A DNA stretch of 64,000 nt from Propionigenium maris DSM 9537 (GTDB lineage: Bacteria > Fusobacteriota > Fusobacteriia > Fusobacteriales > Fusobacteriaceae), in NCBI RefSeq assembly GCF_027925155.1, contig NZ_BSDY01000015.1:1-64000 (forward strand). The letters run 5' to 3'. The position numbers and the translations under genes were made by a program. Shown here in pieces: positions 43,286 through 52,581 of the stretch (position 1 is the stretch's first letter; every line of letters begins with the position of its first letter). Under the pieces are notes generated by a model. It saw only the letters and a program-made list of their open reading frames with translations, was not told the origin of the DNA and did not search any database.

Positions 43286-44140
43286 TTAACCTAGTTTTTC
43301 AAATCTAAACGTCTTGTAGAAGTAGAGCTTTATCTTTCTTCCCTCTACCTCTATTGGTGTTGCCCTCCAGTTTTTCAGAGTTTTTACTACTTCCTCTCTG
43401 AAACCGAAGTTTGTCACATCGTCATAGAACCTGATATCCTCTACCCTTCCCTTATACCCAATGAGGAACCTTACCTTGATGACCACTTCATGATCTACTC
43501 CCATCTTTCTTGCTATGGCTGGATATTCTGGTTCAGGCTGTGCCAGTAATCCATAGGAGAGACCCTTAACTCCCTGGTTTTTAGCAGCCCATGCTCCGTC
43601 AGCTAGCTGAATGAAACCCTCTCCCATCTCCTGGGATCCCTTCACTGCCTTTGAGTTGCTATCGCTTTCAGGGGTGGTTTCACCTTCCTCATCTGTTACC
43701 TGAGAGTCCTCCGTCGTGTCTGCATCTATAGTTGCATCTGAGACCTCATGGGAAACCTCATCTTCTGTAACCTCTACTTTCTCTGTTTCTGCGGGCTTCT
43801 CTACCTTCTCCTCAGGGACCTTCTCAGGAATAACCTCTTCCACAGTTTCCACAGGAACCTCTACCTCCCTTTTAACTTCCTTCTCTACTACCTCAGGCTT
43901 TTCCTTCACAGCCTTCCTCTTTTTCTCGAGTTTTGCAGGTTTAGGTTTGCTTTCTGGTGCTGCAGACTTCCCTAGGGAGAGGTCCTCGGCTCTTCCTCCT
44001 GCATGGGAACCTTCCCCCACCATACTCATAGTGATGGTGGGATCTCCCACCATCTGAAAATCCAGAGTCTCCCTGGTAAAGGCAATACCAAAGACTAAAA
44101 GTAACAGGTGCATAATTGTAGAAAATAAAAAATACCTCAT
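43286..44140 (-). CDS. tonB: TonB energy-transducing protein
   Basis: A 284-residue protein: N-terminal membrane anchor (residues 4-20), a long Pro/Glu/Lys/Val-rich periplasmic spacer (about 60-165, with VEKEVKREVEVPVETVEEV), and a C-terminal TonB domain (EPEYPAIARKMGVDHEVVIK, then LKNWRATPIEVEG). It should couple the ExbB/ExbD motor, encoded divergently, to outer-membrane receptors. First gene of the minus-strand heme operon. Confidence 0.92.
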   Translation of the reverse strand: MRYFLFSTIMHLLLLVFGIAFTRETLDFQMVGDPTITMSMVGEGSHAGGRAEDLSLGKSAAPESKPKPAKLEKKRKAVKEKPEVVEKEVKREVEVPVETVEEVIPEKVPEEKVEKPAETEKVEVTEDEVSHEVSDATIDADTTEDSQVTDEEGETTPESDSNSKAVKGSQEMGEGFIQLADGAWAAKNQGVKGLSYGLLAQPEPEYPAIARKMGVDHEVVIKVRFLIGYKGRVEDIRFYDDVTNFGFREEVVKTLKNWRATPIEVEGRKIKLYFYKTFRFEKLG

Positions 44141-44266
44141 CTAAAACCTCCAAAAGCTAAATGCCTTCATAAGTTTTAAGATAAGGTATTGTAAAATTCT
44201 AATCTCTCCTGGATGCAGTTTAGGAGAACTACATCGGAAAGATTTCTCTACTTGGGCTTGGGTAAA

Positions 44267-44296
44267 TTTATATCATATGTCAACTTTGGGTGTCAA
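44267..44296 (-). promoter_or_regulatory. Promoter of the tonB operon
   Basis: On the minus strand TTGACA (44291-44296) and TATAAA (44267-44272) are 18 bases apart. A second TTGACA lies 13 bases further, a direct repeat within the spacer. Confidence 0.65.
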
Positions 44297-44368
44297 GATT
44301 AATTTTTATGTTAAAAATCCCTATTATAGAAGGTCTTTTTAGAAAAATTAAAATTTTTTAAAAATTTG

Positions 44369-44397
44369 TTGACAAACTTTCTTAAGAGGACTATAAT
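44369..44397 (+). promoter_or_regulatory. Consensus promoter of the exbB-hmu operon
   Basis: TTGACA (44369-44374) and TATAAT (44392-44397) are separated by exactly 17 bases: a perfect housekeeping promoter, which normally implies strong expression held back by a repressor. Confidence 0.88.
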
Positions 44398-44409
44398 CAG
44401 TTCGAAAAC

Positions 44410-44452
44410 TTTGAATATCAAAATTTTATAAAAATAATATTTGATGTCAAAT
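44410..44452 (+). promoter_or_regulatory. Twin palindromes downstream of the exbB promoter (candidate operator)
   Basis: TTTGA-ATA-TCAAA (44410-44422) and ATTTGA-TG-TCAAAT (44439-44452) share the TTTGA/TCAAA half-sites and lie just after the transcription start. Placement fits a repressor such as an iron or heme regulator. The sequence is not a canonical Fur box, so the regulator is unknown. Confidence 0.55.
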
Positions 44453-44507
44453 GAGTTTAAAGAATAAGGTGGGCTTATATCTTTAATAACTTTGTAGGAG
44501 GAGTAGT

Positions 44508-45137
44508 ATGTTAAGACACATATTGGAAAATGGAGGAATAATCGTATATGCCATAATGCTCATGTCCATATTTGGATTTGCAGTGATTGTGGAAAGAGGA
44601 GTTTATTTTTATAGGAATGAAAGGTATAGCGGCACCCTGCTTCTGGAACATCTGGAGAAGTTTATCCTCAAGGGAGAGAAGGAAAAGGCAATAGAGGTGT
44701 GTGACAGGTTTAAAAACACCAGTGCAGTTGTTATGAAGGAGATAATTAAGGAGTTCGAGACCTGCAGTATAAATGGATGCAACTATGAATTTTTAGAGGA
44801 GAAGGCAAGGGAGTGTGCCCTAAAGGAGGTGCCTAAGCTGGAGAAAAACATGTGGATCCTAGGAATAGCAGCTCACGTGACTCCCCTTGCAGGACTATTT
44901 GGAACAGTAACAGGGATGATCCAGGCATTTATGGCTATCTCCACACATGGGACGGGAGACCCTACAATACTTGCCAAGGGAATATCCCAAGCACTTATTA
45001 CCACAGCAGCAGGACTGGCAGTGGCTATCCCGGCACTTATCTTCTACAACTACTACAGCAAGAAGATAGAGGTAGCATTAAATGATATGGAGATGAATGT
45101 AGTCGAGTTTATCAACTTCTTAAGAAAGCAGGTGTAG
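44508..45137 (+). CDS. exbB: ExbB proton-channel subunit
   Basis: A 209-residue MotA/TolQ/ExbB protein with three helices: one near residues 10-30 (IIVYAIMLMSIFGFAVIVE), and the conserved pair after residue 120 (LGIAAHVTPLAGLFGTVTGM, ISQALITTAAGLAVAIPALI). The proton-path Thr and Gly residues of the family are present. With ExbD and TonB it powers the two receptors in the window. AGGAGGAG precedes the ATG. Confidence 0.95.
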   Translation: MLRHILENGGIIVYAIMLMSIFGFAVIVERGVYFYRNERYSGTLLLEHLEKFILKGEKEKAIEVCDRFKNTSAVVMKEIIKEFETCSINGCNYEFLEEKARECALKEVPKLEKNMWILGIAAHVTPLAGLFGTVTGMIQAFMAISTHGTGDPTILAKGISQALITTAAGLAVAIPALIFYNYYSKKIEVALNDMEMNVVEFINFLRKQV

Positions 45138-45139
45138 CC

Positions 45140-45574
45140 ATGAAGACAAGACGTATTGCAGTCAGAAAAAAAAGGCAGGTTGTGCCGGACCTCACCCCCC
45201 TGATAGACGTTGTATTTCTCCTTCTTATATTCTTTATGGTAGCCACAACCTTTGATGACCTGGGAGGAATGAGGATAGATATACCCCAGTCTGCTGCAGC
45301 AGTGAATCACAAGGACGTAGACAAGATCTCGGTTCTCATGGGTAAGGACAATGAGATGAAGGTGAGAAGTGTAATAGGCGGCAGGTCCTCAGTGGAGGAT
45401 GTGGATATAGAGGGACTCCCGGTAAAATTAAAGGGATTAATCGACAGAACTCCCGACGGCAGGGTGGGAATCCTTGCTGACAGGGAGATAGATTACGGAG
45501 AGGTAGTGGATGTTATGTCCATTGCCAGAGAAAATGGTGCTAAAAGCATCGACATAGAAACTAAAAGGATGTGA
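45140..45574 (+). CDS. exbD: ExbD proton-channel subunit
   Basis: A 144-residue protein with one helix holding the essential Asp (LTPLIDVVFLLLIFFMVATT, Asp near residue 23) and a periplasmic ExbD domain ending with the ILADREIDYGEVVDVMSIAR segment. It follows exbB by two bases, and its stop overlaps the start region of hmuW. Confidence 0.95.
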   Translation: MKTRRIAVRKKRQVVPDLTPLIDVVFLLLIFFMVATTFDDLGGMRIDIPQSAAAVNHKDVDKISVLMGKDNEMKVRSVIGGRSSVEDVDIEGLPVKLKGLIDRTPDGRVGILADREIDYGEVVDVMSIARENGAKSIDIETKRM

Positions 45575-47028
45575 TATACTTGAACCCAAAAATGAGAGAA
45601 GCTCTCCACAGTGCATTAGGTGATGAGGAGTATGCAAGGATAGAGAGGTTAATAGAGGAAAGGGGGATGATGGCCCTCATGGGAGAGGTAGCCAAAAATC
45701 CAAAACTAAGAAAGATGATGAAGAGCATGATGGGGGCACCTAAGAGCAAGGAAAGGTCCAGGTCACCCTTTGAGACAAGAATAAAATCCCACCACAACGC
45801 AAGTGCAATACTGGATGATTTCTTTGAGAAGAAAAGTCTTGATGATAACGGATTTATAGAGCACCTAGAGGGAGATTTATCAGATGTTCCCAAATCCATC
45901 TATGTGCATACACCCTACTGCGATAAGATCTGTTCATTCTGCAACCTGAACAGGGAGCAGCTAAAGGGAAGCCTGGATGAATATGCAAACTATATAGCCG
46001 ATGAGTTTAAAAAGTATGGAACAACAAGATATATGAAGGAAAGTCAGTTTGAGGTTATATTCTTCGGTGGGGGAACTCCAACGGTATATAAGGCAAACCA
46101 GCTGGAGATAATATTAAAGAGTATAGAGGAAAATGTGAGGTTAAAGGAAGGATATGAGTTTACCTTTGAAACTACACTGCATAACCTAAACAAGGAAAAG
46201 TTAGATGTAATGATGAAGTACGGAGTAAACAGGTTAAGTGTGGGAATCCAGTCCTTCAGCGAAGAGGGAAGAAAGTTTTATAACAGAACCTACGGGAAGG
46301 AGGAGGTTATCAAAAGGCTTAAGGAGTTAAAGGAATACTTTAACGGTGAGGTATGTATCGATATTATCTATAACTTCCCAGAGCAAAGTAGGGAAGATGT
46401 TATAGAAGATGCAAGGATAACCAGGGAGCTGGGCCTTGGAAGTTCAAGCTACTACTCTCTAATGGTTCATGAGGGTTCAGCCCTGTCTAAGGATATAGAT
46501 AGGGGAAGGGTTGAGCTGAGCAGGTCTCTTGAAAGAGAGAAGGAACTGGCCAATGCATTTTCAGATGAACTGATGAAAACAGGTGAGTACTACCAGCTTG
46601 AATTGACTAAGATAGCTAAAAAAGGGGGAGACCTCTATAAGTATATCAAGGTCAGAAATGCCGGGGGAGATACCTTCCCTATTGGTGTAGGTGGCGGAGG
46701 AAATATCGGAAATGTAGGTGTATTTAGAATGGGGAAGAAGACATCCTTCTACAGCGTTAAAACAGATGAGCACAGAAAGTTTGACATGGTGTCTGGACTG
46801 ATGCAGTTTCCTCAGGTAGATAAGAGGGACCTGACAAAGATCTTAACTGAAGAAGAGATGAAGATATACAGTGAAAAGATGAAGGATTACATTACATTGG
46901 GATATATGACAGACACGGGAGACGCCTTTACTCTGACCAAGGAGGGGATATTCTGGGGGAATAATATCTCTAAGGATGTATTAACACACTTGGCAAGGGT
47001 ACTATACGGGAAAAAACAGGTGAAGTAG
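45571..47028 (+). CDS. hmuW: Anaerobic heme-opening radical-SAM methyltransferase (HmuW/ChuW/HutW)
   Basis: A 485-residue radical-SAM enzyme of the HemW-like ChuW/HutW group that opens heme without oxygen to give anaerobilin and free iron. The cluster motif is CDKICSFC in IYVHTPYCDKICSFCNLN near residue 115, followed by FFGGGTPTVY (SAM-binding GGGTP) and NRLSVGIQSFSEEG. The N-terminal ~100 residues before the radical-SAM core are typical of this group. The start is GTG 45571, TTG 45580 or ATG 45592; none has a perfect ribosome site, and the overlap with exbD suggests coupling. Electron donor probably HmuF (42200-42706). Confidence 0.92.
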   Translation: MIYLNPKMREALHSALGDEEYARIERLIEERGMMALMGEVAKNPKLRKMMKSMMGAPKSKERSRSPFETRIKSHHNASAILDDFFEKKSLDDNGFIEHLEGDLSDVPKSIYVHTPYCDKICSFCNLNREQLKGSLDEYANYIADEFKKYGTTRYMKESQFEVIFFGGGTPTVYKANQLEIILKSIEENVRLKEGYEFTFETTLHNLNKEKLDVMMKYGVNRLSVGIQSFSEEGRKFYNRTYGKEEVIKRLKELKEYFNGEVCIDIIYNFPEQSREDVIEDARITRELGLGSSSYYSLMVHEGSALSKDIDRGRVELSRSLEREKELANAFSDELMKTGEYYQLELTKIAKKGGDLYKYIKVRNAGGDTFPIGVGGGGNIGNVGVFRMGKKTSFYSVKTDEHRKFDMVSGLMQFPQVDKRDLTKILTEEEMKIYSEKMKDYITLGYMTDTGDAFTLTKEGIFWGNNISKDVLTHLARVLYGKKQVK

Positions 47029-47394
47029 ATGATGAAAAAATATCTTATGATGACAGGAGGAGTAGTTTCAGTAGCTCTGGGAAGCCTGGGAATTGTATTG
47101 CCTCTCTTGCCCACTACACCATTTCTGCTTCTGGCAGCATACCTGTTCTCCCAGTCTTCAGAGAGGTTTCACGACATACTTATGAGGAACAAAGTACTGG
47201 GAAAATATATCTATAACTACACAGAGAGAAGGGGAATTGTCCTCAGGGATAAGATCATGTCTCTAATCACTCTTTGGGGAGGTATCGGATTTTCCTTTAC
47301 CAGGATGAGCAATATCTACGGGAGAACCTTTCTCCTAGTGGTACTACTAGGTGTGACCTATCATTTGGTCACAATTGAAACTTTAGAAAGTTAG
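47029..47394 (+). CDS. YbaN/DUF454 inner-membrane protein
   Basis: A 121-residue protein with two or three helices and the DUF454 signature GSLGIVLPLLPTTPFLLLAAYLFSQSS, then RGIVLRDKIMSL. Its function is unknown, but DUF454 genes recur beside heme and iron uptake genes in several bacteria. The ATG directly follows the hmuW stop. Confidence 0.88.
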   Translation: MMKKYLMMTGGVVSVALGSLGIVLPLLPTTPFLLLAAYLFSQSSERFHDILMRNKVLGKYIYNYTERRGIVLRDKIMSLITLWGGIGFSFTRMSNIYGRTFLLVVLLGVTYHLVTIETLES

Positions 47395-47403
47395 TTATAA
47401 TTT

Positions 47404-47429
47404 TTTATGGGAGGAGTTCCTCCCATAAA
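47404..47429 (+). other. Perfect 12-bp-arm palindrome inside the hmu operon
   Basis: TTTATGGGAGGA and TCCTCCCATAAA pair around GT. There is no T-tract after it, so it is not an ordinary terminator. It lies between the YbaN gene and the receptor and contains GGAGG, which could bind or mask ribosomes, stabilise the receptor mRNA end, or serve as a protein site. Confidence 0.7.
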
Positions 47430-47486
47430 GTTTGTTAAAAAACTTTGATTAGCAAAATATTAAAAAAAGAAACAAAGGGGAGAGAA

Positions 47487-49664
47487 ATGAAAAAGAGATT
47501 GGCATTATTAAGTTTAATGATTGCAGCAACATCATATGCTTCAGATGATTTTTTTTATGAGGATAGGCCTAGTGGGGAGGAGGCATCTTCAGTTAGGTTA
47601 GAGGAGAGTGTAATATCTGGTGTGGGGTATGAAACCACAGTGAGGAATACTCCAAAGAATGTTCAGGTAATATCAAGTAAAGAGATAGAGGAGAAGAACT
47701 ATCAGGATGTTACAGAGATCCTAAGGGATTCACCTCTTGTAACTATAAGAGAGGACGCTTTTGGTCCCATAGTGGAGATGAGGGGAAGCGGAAACAACTC
47801 CAAGGCAACGGTACAGGTACTGGTTGATGGGGTAAATATAAACCCTGTGGATATAAACCACGGAACCCTTCCATTAAACTCCATACCGGCTTCGGGAATC
47901 GAGAAGATAGAGATACTTCCAGGGGGAAGCGGGGTACTCTATGGTGACGGAGCTACTGGAGGAGTAGTAAACATAATAACCAAGGCTGCTGCAAGTGGTG
48001 AACCAAGTATTTATGCAGGAGCAAGGTATGGAAGTAATGCTAATAAACAGTGGGAAGCTGGTGCAGGAGGCAGGATAGGAAAGGACCTCTTGCTTCAGGT
48101 AAACTACTCTGGAACCGACAGACAGGGCAACAGAGACGAAGAGGAGTATGAAAGGCAGTATGTGGATATCTCTGCTAAATACGATATAACCCATAGAGAT
48201 AGATTAACCTTTAAATATGCCCATACAACTGAGGATAGAACCAGTGCAGACCTTCTTACAAGAGCTCAGCTAACTGAGGACAGAGGCCAGTCTGGAATCG
48301 ACTTCGACGGAGTGGAGTCGGATCTTGCTGGAAACGGAGATATAGCAGACAGAAGTGAGCTTACAAGAGATGAGTTTATGGGTACCTATGAAAGGGATAT
48401 TACAGATAGACTGACCTTCAACCTTAAAGCCAGCTACCAGAAGACTGAAAACGACTCCCATACAAGGGACCTTACAACTGGATGGAAGGAAGGTATGGAT
48501 GATGCTTGGTTTAATTCAGGGAACTACTATGCTGATACTATAGGAACCTTTACAGATGAGAAGTATAGGGTTAGCCCTAAGATCAAATATGACTATGCAG
48601 AGGACAGCTACCTGATTGTTGGTTATGACTATACTATGCAGAAGAGTATGAGAGACTTTGATAACTTTACAGACCTCTATGAGGTGTATGAGCTGGATAC
48701 AGAGAAGGAAAGTCATGCAGGATATGTATTCAACAAGACCAGCATAGGAAGCTTTGAGTTTATGCAGGGATTCAGAAGAGAGTGGACCTACTTTGACTTT
48801 GAAAAATCAACTCACTACCATCACCAGGTAATGGCACCATCTACTCCTGGATGGATTACAGGACTCCCTGGAGGTGTTGTAGATACAGGACTTCAGAAGG
48901 AAACTCACAGCAAGAGTATGAGAAATGATGCCTTTGAGTTTGCTGTAAACTACCTATACTCAGATACAGGTAATGTCTATGCAAGGTTTGAGCAGAGCTT
49001 CAGAACACCAGCACCTACAGAGTTCCAGGATAAGGATGGAACTAATTATATATATAACGACCTGGATGCAGAGACAAGCCAGACTATAGAGCTGGGAGTA
49101 AATGACTATGTCCTCGGTTCATTTGTTAGTGCCACAGTGTTTGGAGGAAGAACTAAGGATGAGATCTTCTACGAGGAGGTAGAGCACGGTAAGGAGTGGT
49201 ACTACAACAACCTGGGAGAAACTCAGAGATACGGTATCGAACTTAGTGCAGAACAGTATCTTGGAAAGTTCACATTCTTTGAAAACTTCTCATATGTAAA
49301 GACTGAGATTACAGAGAATGAGTCGGATACTTCCATAGAGGGAAATGAGGTTCCATATGCTTCGAGAATGAACTTTAATATTGGAACAAAGTATGACTTT
49401 ACAAGCAGACTAAATACAGTAGTTAAGGTTAACTATAAGGACGGTTACTACTTAGACAGAGCAAACGAGTTTGAAGCAGGAAGCACAATCACTACAGATA
49501 TGACGATTAACTACACTATGGAAAACGGTCTGAAGCTTTACACTGGGATAAACAACTTATTCAACAGAAACAACTATGACAGAACCGGATTAAGCGGTGG
49601 AGAGATGGTATATGACCCGGCAGATGAGAGAAGCTACTATGCAGGGTTTAAGTATGAGTTTTAA
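47487..49664 (+). CDS. TonB-dependent heme receptor
   Basis: A 725-residue outer-membrane receptor: signal peptide (1-18), TonB-box-like EESVISG, plug (ETTVRNTPKNVQVISSKE, GVLYGDGATGGVVNIITKAA) and a 22-strand-type barrel with the late QSFRTPAPTEFQ motif, ending YYAGFKYEF. The operon context makes heme or hemoproteins the likely ligand. ATG 47487 after AAAGGGGAGAG begins the signal peptide; the frame is open 14 codons further upstream but without support. Confidence 0.9.
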   Translation: MKKRLALLSLMIAATSYASDDFFYEDRPSGEEASSVRLEESVISGVGYETTVRNTPKNVQVISSKEIEEKNYQDVTEILRDSPLVTIREDAFGPIVEMRGSGNNSKATVQVLVDGVNINPVDINHGTLPLNSIPASGIEKIEILPGGSGVLYGDGATGGVVNIITKAAASGEPSIYAGARYGSNANKQWEAGAGGRIGKDLLLQVNYSGTDRQGNRDEEEYERQYVDISAKYDITHRDRLTFKYAHTTEDRTSADLLTRAQLTEDRGQSGIDFDGVESDLAGNGDIADRSELTRDEFMGTYERDITDRLTFNLKASYQKTENDSHTRDLTTGWKEGMDDAWFNSGNYYADTIGTFTDEKYRVSPKIKYDYAEDSYLIVGYDYTMQKSMRDFDNFTDLYEVYELDTEKESHAGYVFNKTSIGSFEFMQGFRREWTYFDFEKSTHYHHQVMAPSTPGWITGLPGGVVDTGLQKETHSKSMRNDAFEFAVNYLYSDTGNVYARFEQSFRTPAPTEFQDKDGTNYIYNDLDAETSQTIELGVNDYVLGSFVSATVFGGRTKDEIFYEEVEHGKEWYYNNLGETQRYGIELSAEQYLGKFTFFENFSYVKTEITENESDTSIEGNEVPYASRMNFNIGTKYDFTSRLNTVVKVNYKDGYYLDRANEFEAGSTITTDMTINYTMENGLKLYTGINNLFNRNNYDRTGLSGGEMVYDPADERSYYAGFKYEF

Positions 49665-49728
49665 TAAACTATAAAATTAAAGGAAGGGGGAGACCTCTTC
49701 CTTTAAATACAGAACAAGGAGAATTCAC

Positions 49729-50709
49729 ATGAATAACATAAAAAAGTTACTTCCCCTTACACTACTGTGCGGAATTGTTGTTATGGCAGTAATTTCAACG
49801 GGAATGGGAAGTATTCAGGTTCCTGTAGGGCAGATAATTAATCCCTCAACAGCACCTGATTATGTAAGAACAATAATTTTTGACATAAGACTTCCAAGGA
49901 TACTTATGGCACTTTTAATAGGGATGATGCTTGCATCCAGCGGTGTAGTGGTACAGACTGTTTTCCAAAATCCCCTTGCTGATCCCTACATTATAGGGAT
50001 AGCTGCAAGTGCTACCTTTGGTGCAGTTCTGGCATTTATCTTTAAGATGCCTGATATTATGTATGGTATCTCGGCCTTTATCTCATGTCTTGCCAGCACA
50101 TTTATTATCTTCCACCTTTCTAACAGAGGAGGGAGGGTTAACGTAACTACTCTTCTTATAATAGGAATAGCGGTTTCGTCATTTATAGGGGCTATGACCT
50201 CCTTTGCCATGTACCTCATTGGGGAAGACTCTTTTAAGATAACTATGTGGCTTATGGGTTACCTTGGGAATGCAACATGGAGGAAGGTGGGGATACTGCT
50301 GCTACCACTTATACTATCCCTGGTCTTCTTCTTTATGAACAGGAGCCAGCTGGATGCCCTTCTATCAGGGGATGAGGAAGCACACTCCCTTGGAATAGAT
50401 GTCCATAAGTTAAAGGTAAGAGTACTGTCGGTAGCTTCACTGGTTGTAGCCTTCTCAGTAGCTTTTTCAGGGATGATCGGATTTGTGGGGCTTATTATCC
50501 CCCATAGTATAAGAATTATTACAGGACCTAGCAACTCAAAACTTCTTCCCAATGCCGCCCTTGCAGGAGGTTTTTTTCTTCTTATTTGCGATACAATTGG
50601 AAGAATGGTCCTTGCCCCTGTGGAGGTGCCAATTGGAGTTGTAACAGCCTTCTTTGGAGCTCCCTTCTTTCTATACCTGGCATTTAAGAGTGGAAGGGGG
50701 AGTATGTAA
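49729..50709 (+). CDS. Heme ABC importer permease (FecCD family)
   Basis: A 326-residue permease with about ten helices. Signatures are IRLPRILMALLIGMMLASSG, QTVFQNPLADPYIIGIAASA, GFVGLIIPHSIRIITG and VPIGVVTAFFGAPFFLYL. It is a paralogue of the permease at 13001-14005. AAGGAGAATTCAC precedes the ATG. Part of the hmu operon. Confidence 0.92.
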   Translation: MNNIKKLLPLTLLCGIVVMAVISTGMGSIQVPVGQIINPSTAPDYVRTIIFDIRLPRILMALLIGMMLASSGVVVQTVFQNPLADPYIIGIAASATFGAVLAFIFKMPDIMYGISAFISCLASTFIIFHLSNRGGRVNVTTLLIIGIAVSSFIGAMTSFAMYLIGEDSFKITMWLMGYLGNATWRKVGILLLPLILSLVFFFMNRSQLDALLSGDEEAHSLGIDVHKLKVRVLSVASLVVAFSVAFSGMIGFVGLIIPHSIRIITGPSNSKLLPNAALAGGFFLLICDTIGRMVLAPVEVPIGVVTAFFGAPFFLYLAFKSGRGSM

Positions 50710-51482
50710 TGGCTATTGAAGTAAAAGGTGTAAGGTTTTCCTATGGAAAAAAGGAGATACTAAAGGGAGTGGATGTAAGGATTAATAAGGGAAAACTTAC
50801 CGGGATACTGGGGCCTAACGGCTGTGGGAAGTCCACCCTCCTTAAAAATATACTGGGTTATCTGAAAAAAAGTCAGGGAGAGATCATTCTTGGAGGAAGT
50901 GAGTTAGGGGAATATACACAAAAAGAACTTGCAAGAACTGTGGCCCTTGTACCGCAGAAATCAAGTCTTATGTCTCCTATGAAGGTAGAGGAGTTTGTCC
51001 TAATGGGAAGACTTCCCCACCTGGTAAGCTCGTGGCAGGGCTACAGCAGAGAGGACAGGGAGATATCGGAAAAGTTCATGGAAGAGATGGATATAGGTCG
51101 GTTTAAGGAGAGGGGAGCACTTAGCCTCTCTGGAGGAGAGTTTCAGAGAGTGCTTCTTGCCAGAGCTCTTACTCAGGATCCGGATATTCTACTGCTGGAT
51201 GAACCAACATCTGCTATGGACCTTAACCATGCTGTGGAGCTTATGGTCAAGGTTAGAAAACTTGTGAGGGAAAAGGGGCTTACATCGGTAGCTGTAATCC
51301 ACGATCTAAACCTTGCTTCTATGTTCTGTGATGAGCTTGTTCTCATGGTAGGTGGAAAGGCTAAGTATGTGGGAACTCCCAAGGAGGTCCTTACAGAGGA
51401 GATCTTAAAAGAAGTTTACAACCTTAAGTCCAAGGTAATTACAGACGATGACGGAAACCCATATGTAATTCCCCTGGTATAG
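50709..51482 (+). CDS. Heme ABC importer ATPase
   Basis: A 257-residue ATPase: Walker A GPNGCGKSTLL, Q-loop LVPQKSS, signature LSGGEFQRVLLARAL, Walker B ILLLDEPTSAMD and switch VIHDLN. The start overlaps the permease stop by one base (TAATG), which implies coupled translation and a tight complex. Confidence 0.93.
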   Translation: MAIEVKGVRFSYGKKEILKGVDVRINKGKLTGILGPNGCGKSTLLKNILGYLKKSQGEIILGGSELGEYTQKELARTVALVPQKSSLMSPMKVEEFVLMGRLPHLVSSWQGYSREDREISEKFMEEMDIGRFKERGALSLSGGEFQRVLLARALTQDPDILLLDEPTSAMDLNHAVELMVKVRKLVREKGLTSVAVIHDLNLASMFCDELVLMVGGKAKYVGTPKEVLTEEILKEVYNLKSKVITDDDGNPYVIPLV

Positions 51483-51489
51483 AAAGAAA

Positions 51490-51670
51490 TAGTTACTTCT
51501 GTCTTGATACAGAAAGTAACCAAGAAATCAAGACCTGTTGAAAATATCTATTTCATAATCAAAGAAGCCTGAAAGAATCGAAACTCGCTTTGCTCAGACA
51601 GTCGACACTTTCTAACCTTCTTTTTCATATTCTATTTACGATATTTTCCAATGGTCATAAAACTTTAAAA
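51490..51670 (+). repeat. Repeat-like insertion between the ATPase and binding-protein genes
   Basis: Contains the inverted pair GTCTTGAT (51501-51508) and ATCAAGAC (51527-51534) around CAGAAAGTAACC, a pattern reminiscent of widespread short bacterial repeats. Its right half (AACTCGCTT, then AACCTTCTTTTTCATATTC, then ATAAAACTTTAAA) resembles 56398-56470. It splits an operon that is otherwise tightly packed. Confidence 0.55.
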
Positions 51671-51696
51671 TATTAAACGTTAGGATGGGAGAAATA

Positions 51697-52581
51697 ATGA
51701 AGAAGATAATATTACTGTTAAATATGTTTATAATCTCAGTGTGTTCAATGGCACTAAGTATAGAGGAAGGTAAGATAACAGACTTTGTGGGGAACAGTGT
51801 AGAGGCTAGGGAGTATAAGAGAATAATCGCTATAGATCCTGCAGCTGTAGAGGTGTTCTACATGATAGGTGGAGAGAAGAATATAGCTGCTATTGCTAGA
51901 ACTACTACTACTAAGATATGGCCTGAAGATAAGACAGAGCACCTTCCCTCTGTAGGGACAATAACAAAACCATCTATAGAGCATGTTATATCTTATAGCC
52001 CAGGTCTTGTTATATTAAACCCTATGGTTGCAGGTTTTGGAGAGACATTAAAGGCTAGAAACATTCCCTTCATTGTAAATGGCGGAAACAACTTTGATGA
52101 GATCTTAAATAATGTAAGTGTATATGGAGTTCTTGCCGGCAGGGAAAAGGAAGCAGCTAAAGTCAGATCTGAGTATGAAGAAGAGCTTGGTGACTTAAGA
52201 GAGAAGGTAGAGGATAAGCCTCTGGGACTTAAGGGAGCCTTCCTCTTTAGTACTTCTCCACTGATGGCATTTAACTCCAAATCTCTACCAGGACAGGTCT
52301 TTAACCTTCTTGGAATCGAAAATATTGCAGACAACCTTCCAGGAGGAAGACCAATTATCTCAGCAGAGTTTATGATTGCCTCCAATCCAAATGTCCTTCT
52401 GGGAGCAATGGGTATATTTAAGAAGGAGGATATTGTTAACAGCAATCCCTTTGTAAAGGATACTGAAGCTGGAAAAACAGGAAATATCGCTATAGTGGAT
52501 TCAGATAAGATCCTCAGACCGACACCTAGAATAATAGAGGTAGTGAGGGAGCTATATGAGGAGTTATCCCTTGAAAGTTAA
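51697..52581 (+). CDS. Periplasmic heme/iron-complex binding protein
   Basis: A 294-residue PF01497-type binding protein with a signal peptide (about 1-20, LLLNMFIISVCSMALS). Lobes: RIIAIDPAAVEVFYMIGG with TITKPSIEHVISYSPGLVIL, and PGGRPIISAEFMIASNPNVLL. No lipobox. ATG 51697 follows GGGAG; ATG 51685 is possible. It is separated from the permease and ATPase genes by a 200-base repeat-bearing gap, unlike the order in the B12-linked operon. Confidence 0.86.
   Translation: MKKIILLLNMFIISVCSMALSIEEGKITDFVGNSVEAREYKRIIAIDPAAVEVFYMIGGEKNIAAIARTTTTKIWPEDKTEHLPSVGTITKPSIEHVISYSPGLVILNPMVAGFGETLKARNIPFIVNGGNNFDEILNNVSVYGVLAGREKEAAKVRSEYEEELGDLREKVEDKPLGLKGAFLFSTSPLMAFNSKSLPGQVFNLLGIENIADNLPGGRPIISAEFMIASNPNVLLGAMGIFKKEDIVNSNPFVKDTEAGKTGNIAIVDSDKILRPTPRIIEVVRELYEELSLES

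Noticed and set aside
43716..44057. 113-residue plus-strand frame opposite tonB
   Set aside because: Low-complexity Ser/Thr frame produced by the Pro/Glu/Lys/Val-rich spacer of TonB.
47445..47486. Upstream start of the heme receptor
   Set aside because: The signal peptide and ribosome site point to ATG 47487.
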